In this document: one piece after another, positions 6,639-11,028 of the stretch
Position numbering within the stretch: the first letter of the stretch is position 1
Layout: each line of letters starts with the position of its first letter
Assembly (NCBI GenBank): GCA_020348365.1
Contig: CP070749.1
Span: 458,334-472,891 of the forward strand
From: Candidatus Bathyarchaeota archaeon
GTDB lineage: Archaea > Thermoproteota > Bathyarchaeia > Bathyarchaeales > Bathyarchaeaceae
Length of the DNA stretch: 14,558 nucleotides
Direction of reading: 5' to 3'
Program-made: the position numbers and the translations under genes
The notes under the pieces: model-generated
What the model saw: only the letters and a program-made list of their open reading frames with translations
Told to the model about the DNA's origin: nothing
Database searches by the model: none

Positions 6639-6695
6639 TATGTGACTGCGTCTTCGCAGATCTAGTCTGGGCTCATTCTTTGATATAGTCACGTA
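6639..6695. other. Inverted-repeat structure in the convergent intergenic region
   Basis: TATGTGACT (6639-6647) pairs with AGTCACGTA (6687-6695), nine pairs including one G-U. Between them CTGCG-TCTT-CGCAG (6646-6659) can form a competing small hairpin. It lies downstream of both flanking genes. It may be a 3'-end structure or part of a small RNA. I could not fit it to tRNA, RNase P, SRP RNA or a C/D box RNA. Confidence 0.3.
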
Positions 6696-6714
6696 GATTT
6701 CGCGTAGTATGGGT

Positions 6715-7125
6715 CTAGACTGGCCGCCATGGTTTTGTTTTTGGTCTTTCATCTAACGCTTCTATTTTGCTCATTCGTTTGGTTGCTTTCAGTTTTGCTT
6801 GGGGTATTAGTTCGTTCAGTTTTTTTGCTAGTTTCTTCGATTCTTTGATGTCTAGGGGAATTGTGATGTCTCTTCGTAGGGGTAGAATCACTTTCAGCCT
6901 TCCATTCTTGTCCACTTCTGCGGCTTGTATGTCTTTTAGTGCGACGTCTAGTGGTACTATGGTCTGGAACAGGACTCCTAGGCTTTCTCTGAGGAGTGGG
7001 TGCGCCTCGACTGCGTCTTCGAGTTCTTTCTTTGCGCCCTTTTTAAGATCCACTTCAAGTGTGTCTTCATGGAGTTTAACGGTGAAGTGTGGCTTGTCGA
7101 TCTTCAAGACCAGTTTCTCCGTCAT
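6715..7125 (-). CDS. Conserved-looking lysine-rich protein of unknown function
   Basis: The 136-residue product is not assigned to a named family. It opens with strands (LVLKIDKPHFTVKLHEDTLE), followed by a charged helix (KKGAKKELEDAVEAHPLLRE), then LGVLFQTIVPLDVALKDIQA and VILPLRRDITIPLDIKESKK. It finishes with a basic tail (KATKRMSKIEALDERPKTKP). There is no signal peptide, membrane segment or cysteine. It is evidently a small cytosolic alpha/beta protein, and the basic tail would suit RNA or ribosome binding, which is only a guess from context. The start at 7125 is well supported by GAGGTGA seven bases upstream. It has normal coding character and converges on the lsm-L37e operon. I believe I have seen similar hypothetical proteins in Bathyarchaeia-like genomes but cannot confirm this. 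Confidence 0.8.
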   Translation of the reverse strand: MTEKLVLKIDKPHFTVKLHEDTLEVDLKKGAKKELEDAVEAHPLLRESLGVLFQTIVPLDVALKDIQAAEVDKNGRLKVILPLRRDITIPLDIKESKKLAKKLNELIPQAKLKATKRMSKIEALDERPKTKPWRPV

Positions 7126-7132
7126 CTTTGTG

Positions 7133-7139
7133 TCACCTC
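7133..7139 (-). promoter_or_regulatory. Ribosome binding site fixing the start at 7125
   Basis: On the minus strand GAGGTGA is followed by a 7-base spacer and the ATG at 7125. This strong match to the archaeal anti-Shine-Dalgarno implies a leadered mRNA, unlike the leaderless genes nearby. Confidence 0.65.
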
Positions 7140-7221
7140 TCAGTTCTTATTCATACACCAAAAGTTAAGATTTGCCCTTTCAGATTTTTTGCTGTCTGGG
7201 GTGCATGCATGTCATCTTGAT

Positions 7222-8811
7222 TCAATGCCTTTTGTGGGGGCCGTGCATAGCTTGCATGTATGATTGGAACGGAGATTTCTCTGCCCTAGCATAGCTAGAA
7301 ATGGATCTGTGGGTTAGTGTTTGCTTCGTATTGTTCGACATTTTTGTTGTTTCATAGAGTGATGCTGCTAGTAGCGTTGCGGTTATGGATAATGCTAGAA
7401 TGAGGAATGATGGAAACTCTGGTATTATTGTTACTTCTTGTGTTGAGTGAAGATAGTTGAAGTGAAGGTAGATATGTGTGCTGTTTGAGGGAAGCAGCAG
7501 AGTGTATGGAACTTCTGTGCCATTGACAAATACCCGGTATGTATCATTCAGTAGGGCTGTTGGAATGCGAATCCTACAGAAGCCTACGGTTCCATTCTTC
7601 CCGGTGACGTCGAAACTGATGGCAGAGCCATTGAATACATAATCGGTTATTGTCGAATTGCATATGGTCTGAATGGGATATTCTGAGTCTGCATTGAAAT
7701 GAGAGAACGTCCCCATCAAGGGGTAAAAGTCTGTATTGTTTTCGGCGATTTCGTACAAACTATCGCCTATTCCATCATGATCCGAATCCACACCAGTATA
7801 GTTGCTCCAGTAATTTCCCTCAAAACCGTTATCCCAAGAATTTGAATGGCTCCCAGCGGCTTGATACGCATGTTTTGTATTATTGATGAAGTTGTTGTGG
7901 TAGAGCGTGTTGTCTTCTGATATAAAAAGATGAAGGCCATAACGGTTCTCCGTAAGGGTATTCCCAGTTATAATGTGGCTCCTTGAATGCCCACTTAGGG
8001 AGATACCATTTCCCTTCCCGCCTTCTGTATCATTATTGTACATTATGACATTGTCTTGCATTGAGTTGCCACTTGCTCTGTTGTAGGAGCGTATTCCATT
8101 ACCGTTGCTAGCAATGATGTTGCCAGATAGAATGTTATTCTCACATTTAGACTGGAATAAGTCGATTCCTGTCCACGAGTTGTTTGTCAAAATGTTCTCG
8201 GTGAGGAGGTTGTCAGATGAATTGTCAAGATAGATCCCCCACGAATTGGAGTTTATGACATTGTGTGTAATGGTGTTAATGCGCGAGTTGCCAGCTAGAT
8301 GGATGCCGCCGTAATTGGCGGTTATCGTATTGTGTTCTATGATCGTGTCTGTTGAATTGTATATGCGTATGCCTTCTGTGCAGTTGAAGATTATGTTCTC
8401 AGTTACATTGCTGTTACGCGAGTCTTTCAGGCTGATGCCAGTATAGGGGTAATCATTGCTGTTTCTTATTGTGAAAGCTGCTATTACCACACTTGTATTG
8501 CTTGCATGTACAACTGTTCCTGTCCGGTCACCGTCAATTATGGTTCCGCTCTTGTGTTCCCCAATAAGCGAAAGGGTCTTCTCTACAAAGACAGTCTCAT
8601 AGTATGTTCCATTGTATACGAAGATGGTGTCTCCTTCTTCTGCTGCATCTACAGCTCCCTGTATTGTGTGGTAGTCTGCGGGGCCATCATCATCTACAGT
8701 CCAAGTCCTAATCTCTGCACTGACTTGTTGAACGTCATAGGATAGTGTTAACAGGAGTTTTGAGGATAGCAGAAAGAAAAACAGCAAATAGACCCAGATA
8801 CCCTTCTTCAT
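7222..8811 (-). CDS. Secreted NosD-like right-handed beta-helix protein with PEF-type C-terminal anchor
   Basis: I chose the ATG at 8811 (529 residues) over an in-frame GTG at 8820, because the TATA-like box at 8831-8840 centres about 25 bases from it. An N-terminal signal peptide (MKKGIWVYLLFFFLLSSKLL and on to about residue 32) precedes YHTIQGAVDAAEEGDTIFVY, the usual entry into NosD/PbH1 beta-helix repeats. Many N-x-I-x-x-N rungs follow up to about residue 320, then GNYWSNYTGVDSDHDGIGDS, a typical calcium-type loop ending this repeat class. Nearly twenty N-x-S/T sequons suggest heavy glycosylation. A C-terminal IIPEFPSFLILALS membrane segment resembles PEF-CTERM anchors, but about 43 residues follow it, which is unusual. 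It is likely a cell-surface, perhaps sugar-binding protein; the ligand is unknown. Confidence 0.88.
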   Translation of the reverse strand: MKKGIWVYLLFFFLLSSKLLLTLSYDVQQVSAEIRTWTVDDDGPADYHTIQGAVDAAEEGDTIFVYNGTYYETVFVEKTLSLIGEHKSGTIIDGDRTGTVVHASNTSVVIAAFTIRNSNDYPYTGISLKDSRNSNVTENIIFNCTEGIRIYNSTDTIIEHNTITANYGGIHLAGNSRINTITHNVINSNSWGIYLDNSSDNLLTENILTNNSWTGIDLFQSKCENNILSGNIIASNGNGIRSYNRASGNSMQDNVIMYNNDTEGGKGNGISLSGHSRSHIITGNTLTENRYGLHLFISEDNTLYHNNFINNTKHAYQAAGSHSNSWDNGFEGNYWSNYTGVDSDHDGIGDSLYEIAENNTDFYPLMGTFSHFNADSEYPIQTICNSTITDYVFNGSAISFDVTGKNGTVGFCRIRIPTALLNDTYRVFVNGTEVPYTLLLPSNSTHIYLHFNYLHSTQEVTIIPEFPSFLILALSITATLLAASLYETTKMSNNTKQTLTHRSISSYARAEKSPFQSYMQAMHGPHKRH

Positions 8812-8830
8812 TTCAGCCACCTGTACGTCG

Positions 8831-8840
8831 TTAGTATATT
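8831..8840 (-). promoter_or_regulatory. TATA box of the beta-helix protein gene
   Basis: On the minus strand AATATACTAA is centred about 25 bases before the ATG at 8811. This predicts a leaderless transcript starting at that ATG and argues against the GTG at 8820. Confidence 0.5.
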
Positions 8841-8866
8841 CTTCTCTTGGAATTTATGTGTGCATA

Positions 8867-8888
8867 CCCATTTAGATCAAATAATGGG
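8867..8888. promoter_or_regulatory. Inverted repeat between the DUF72 and beta-helix genes
   Basis: CCCATT (8867-8872) and AATGGG (8883-8888) are exact complements around a 10-base loop. The element lies about 27 bases upstream of the TATA box at 8831-8840 and 81 bases past the DUF72 stop. It could be a regulator site for the surface-protein gene or a 3'-end hairpin of the DUF72 transcript. Neither is decided by the sequence. Confidence 0.3.
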
Positions 8889-8968
8889 CTGCATCAACTT
8901 GAGCTACGGGCGCGCTCATTCTTTGGAGCTTCAGCCGGAGGGTCCGAAGAGAAGGTTGTCCAAGGATT

Positions 8969-9901
8969 TCACGCGGTCTTTGTGGAGTCAAGTGATTGCA
9001 CTACCTCGTTGATGTGGCTATAGGTTCTTTCAGGCAGTTTCTGAAGCATATATGACGCGTGAACTCTCTTGTCCTCAGTCAAATCAATCAGTTTCCATCC
9101 CTGATGCAGAATCAATTCCTCCCTGTTGCTCGGGAATTTGGCGTCCTCTTGGAGAACCTCAAGGAGGGAGCTTTGCCCTGTGGATTTCGTGATCATTGGG
9201 AATTTTCCAGTTCGCCTGTAAGTTTTATAGCGAGCGGCATCCTTGTACATTCTGACGAAGTGGAAGCTGACAGCCACTGTTTTGTGATCTCCTTTGGACG
9301 CTTTTCTATCGATTCTAACGAGGTCTTCATCTGTTGGCTGGTAAATGTTATGAGGGCCCCTTCCGAAGAGCCTTGAATACATGATGTCAGATTCGTAGGC
9401 TGGTTCCTCCTCTTTGGAGAGGTCGATGCAGTGAACCATGTTGAGGTCTTGCATAGTTCTGATGAGAGTCGAGCTGAGTGGTTGTTTGGTGCCTCTCATC
9501 TCCAAGGCAATTCTTACGCTTTTCAAGTCTGTCGAAGAAAAGAAGTTACGCATAAGATCTGCATTGGCCTTTGTTGCCTGAAAAGTTGGTGGTGTTTGCA
9601 GGTGCAGAATGCTAGCTTTCAGGCTCTTGCAGATGGTGATCATGTTTCTTAGAGTTTCGTAGGCTTCTGATGTTGGCTGGAACTTGTGTTGGTGAGTCAA
9701 TGCTTTATTGCACCTTACTGCGAACTCGAAGTTGGGAGAAACCGAGCTGCGCCAAGATTTCACAAGTTGGAGGCGGGGTATTTCATAGAAGGTTGAGTTC
9801 ACCTCCACGAAATTGAACGCTTTTGAGTATGCTACGAGAGACCGCTGTCCAGGGACTTGGAAATATGCCCATCCGCCCGCTCCGATCAGATACCGTGTCA
9901 A
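8969..9901 (-). CDS. DUF72 (YecE-like) TIM-barrel protein with extra C-terminal domain
   Basis: A 310-residue protein. DUF72 hallmarks are the N-terminal YLIGAGGWAY, FNFVEVNSTFYEIP at about 29-42, FEFAVRCNKALTH at about 58-70, IALEMRG near 131, and YSRLFGRGPHNIYQ near 175-188. The biochemical activity of this family is not settled. After the barrel (to about residue 225) there is an extra segment. FPSNREELI near 257 and LPERTYSHINEV near 289 resemble the small helical DUF2795 domain; I rate that resemblance as tentative. The start is a TTG at 9901 with no clear ribosome binding site. An ATG at 9915 in another frame ends in a TGA that overlaps it. The gene is divergent from the RecA-like/PolB2 operon and shares its 144-base regulatory region. 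Confidence 0.88.
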   Translation of the reverse strand: MTRYLIGAGGWAYFQVPGQRSLVAYSKAFNFVEVNSTFYEIPRLQLVKSWRSSVSPNFEFAVRCNKALTHQHKFQPTSEAYETLRNMITICKSLKASILHLQTPPTFQATKANADLMRNFFSSTDLKSVRIALEMRGTKQPLSSTLIRTMQDLNMVHCIDLSKEEEPAYESDIMYSRLFGRGPHNIYQPTDEDLVRIDRKASKGDHKTVAVSFHFVRMYKDAARYKTYRRTGKFPMITKSTGQSSLLEVLQEDAKFPSNREELILHQGWKLIDLTEDKRVHASYMLQKLPERTYSHINEVVQSLDSTKTA

Positions 9902-9962
9902 ACAGTTACTCTCATAGACGCTTTGGACGGGGAAATAGAATAGAATATCGGTTTTACTTTCA

Positions 9963-9998
9963 TCTAGGAGTCTCTAGGAGTGTAGAATAGGCTTCTAC
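9963..9998. promoter_or_regulatory. Tandem TCTAGGAGT repeat plus GTAGAA/TTCTAC inverted repeat, candidate operators
   Basis: TCTAGGAGT occurs at 9963-9971 and again at 9973-9981, exactly one helical turn apart. Directly after it GTAGAA (9982-9987) and TTCTAC (9993-9998) form a perfect inverted repeat with a 5-base spacer. The block lies in the divergent promoter region of the DUF72 gene and the RecA-like/PolB2 operon. The repeats are seen directly; operator function is inferred. Confidence 0.5.
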
Positions 9999-10009
9999 TG
10001 AATCCTTAT

Positions 10010-10022
10010 GAGTTGTGAACTC
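10010..10022. promoter_or_regulatory. GAGTT-GTG-AACTC inverted repeat ahead of the RecA-like gene
   Basis: A perfect 5-bp inverted repeat with a 3-base centre, 24 bases before the GTG at 10046, where a core promoter would be expected. A CTTATG stretch just before it and a TTTATA at 10037-10042 are both possible TATA boxes. The start site is unresolved. Confidence 0.4.
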
Positions 10023-10045
10023 GTTTCTCATATCCCTTTATACGC

Positions 10046-10753
10046 GTGATTGCGTTGTCTGGAAAATCTAGCCGAGTCTTAGCTCTGGGCCTCCCGAAAC
10101 TAGATGAGGGCTTTCGAGGTTTTCAAGGCGGTGACTTTGCAGTTTTGGTTGGGCGTCCTCTTTGCACTCTGCTGGCGTTTCTTCTGAGTGTTCGGTGTCA
10201 ATTGCCTTTTAGAAAGGGGGGGCTGAACTCTAGAGCTGTTTTCATTGATGGCGGGAACACTTTTGATCCATATGCGGTTTCGGTTATAGCTCAAGATAAT
10301 GGCTTAAAGCCAAGATCTACCCTTGAGAAGATTTTGATTTCGAGAGCTTTCACAGCATATCAGCTAGCAGAGTTGGTTTTTGAAAAGTTGGAGAATGTCT
10401 TGAAGATATACAGGTCTAAACTTGTCGTTGTTTCGGATATAATTGGGCTTTTCCTTGATCGTGATGTGCCTGAAATAGAATGCAGGAACATCTTTCTTGA
10501 GCTATCCCATCATCTTTTGGAGGTTGCTTCTAGAAGGCGAGCAGTTGTTGTTGCTTCATATCTCACTCGACCCTATTCTAGCAGAAGCCTCTTTCTAGAA
10601 TCGGTTTTACTCGGAAGAGCAGGTACTGTGATGAGATTCCAGGAATCTACAAGAGGCCTCAGATGCACCTTAGAGGAGCATCAGAACATCAAATCTTTTT
10701 CAATCGATCTTCTTTCAGATGCAGTCACAATGGACATTTTTACGGAGGATTAG
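10046..10753 (+). CDS. RadA/RecA-superfamily protein with disrupted ATPase motifs, PolB2-associated
   Basis: A 235-residue protein aligned by eye to the RadA core. LALGLPKLDEGFRG is the strand-helix before Walker A. VFIDGGNTFDPYAVSVIAQD and LISRAFTAYQLAELV match RadA's IDTExTFRPERI and ARAFNSxH regions, and KLVVVSDIIGLFLD matches Walker B. All three catalytic features are altered. Walker A reads GRPLCTLLA with no GKT. The glutamate of DTExTF is glycine. The Walker B D-S order appears as S-D. The protein is therefore probably not an active ATPase and more likely a structural or DNA/RadA-binding factor. The start is GTG at 10046 (TTG at 10055 is possible). The next gene begins 4 bases after its stop, with GGAGGAT at 10744-10750 inside this gene's end. 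First gene of a three-gene operon with PolB2. Confidence 0.85.
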   Translation: MIALSGKSSRVLALGLPKLDEGFRGFQGGDFAVLVGRPLCTLLAFLLSVRCQLPFRKGGLNSRAVFIDGGNTFDPYAVSVIAQDNGLKPRSTLEKILISRAFTAYQLAELVFEKLENVLKIYRSKLVVVSDIIGLFLDRDVPEIECRNIFLELSHHLLEVASRRRAVVVASYLTRPYSSRSLFLESVLLGRAGTVMRFQESTRGLRCTLEEHQNIKSFSIDLLSDAVTMDIFTED

Positions 10754-10757
10754 CTGA

Positions 10758-11027
10758 ATGGGCAGGACCGTTCCTTCGTATCGTCAAGCATTGGAGAGTG
10801 AGATTGACAAATGGAAGGGCTTCAGAAAAGCGTTAAGAGCCAAGGATGTTGAGGCCTTCGATAAGATGGTTAATGCTTGCAGAAATTTCGCTTCAGCAGG
10901 GAGCATGGCAACTAGGCCCGTTCTTCTCGAAGCCATGTTGATATCTATTCTGCTTCATCAGGAGAAAGAAATTATGGAGATCAGCGAGAGAATTGAAAGA
11001 TTGGAGAAGTGGCTTCACCAGCCTTAA
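10758..11027 (+). CDS. Small helical protein of the PolB2 operon
   Basis: An 89-residue protein of unknown biochemical function. It starts MGRTVPSYRQALESEIDKWK, continues FRKALRAKDVEAFDKMVNAC and a hydrophobic helix VLLEAMLISILLHQEKEI, and ends in a short amphipathic, coiled-coil-like stretch (IMEISERIERLEKWLH). It is predicted all-helical, with no cysteine pair, signal or membrane segment. I recall short archaeal proteins beginning MGRTxPxxR, including in haloarchaea, so it is likely a conserved family. The ATG at 10758 follows GGAGGAT by 7 bases. The stop (11025-11027) is one base from the polymerase GTG start, indicating coupled translation. An adaptor between the RecA-like protein and the polymerase is the natural hypothesis, but only from position. 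Confidence 0.82.
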   Translation: MGRTVPSYRQALESEIDKWKGFRKALRAKDVEAFDKMVNACRNFASAGSMATRPVLLEAMLISILLHQEKEIMEISERIERLEKWLHQP

Positions 11028-11028
11028 G

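Noticed and set aside
8888..8913. tRNA-like 5' half on the minus strand (GCGCCCG-TA-GCTC-N9-CAGC)
   Set aside because: The acceptor-like strand, T8-A9 and D-stem start look right, but there is no T-arm (GGTTCRA), no matching 3' acceptor strand and one mismatch in the D stem. A split tRNA half or a chance match cannot be separated here, and chance is more likely.
6671..8925. 12-base direct repeat GCTCATTCTTTG at 6671-6682 and 8914-8925
   Set aside because: Repeated 12-mers are expected by chance in a 14.5 kb window. The flanks do not extend the match.
10993..11028. TTG start for the polymerase inside the upstream gene
   Set aside because: The 12 added residues do not resemble a PolB N-terminus, and GTG at 11029 is one base after the upstream stop, a normal coupled start. 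Not fully excluded.
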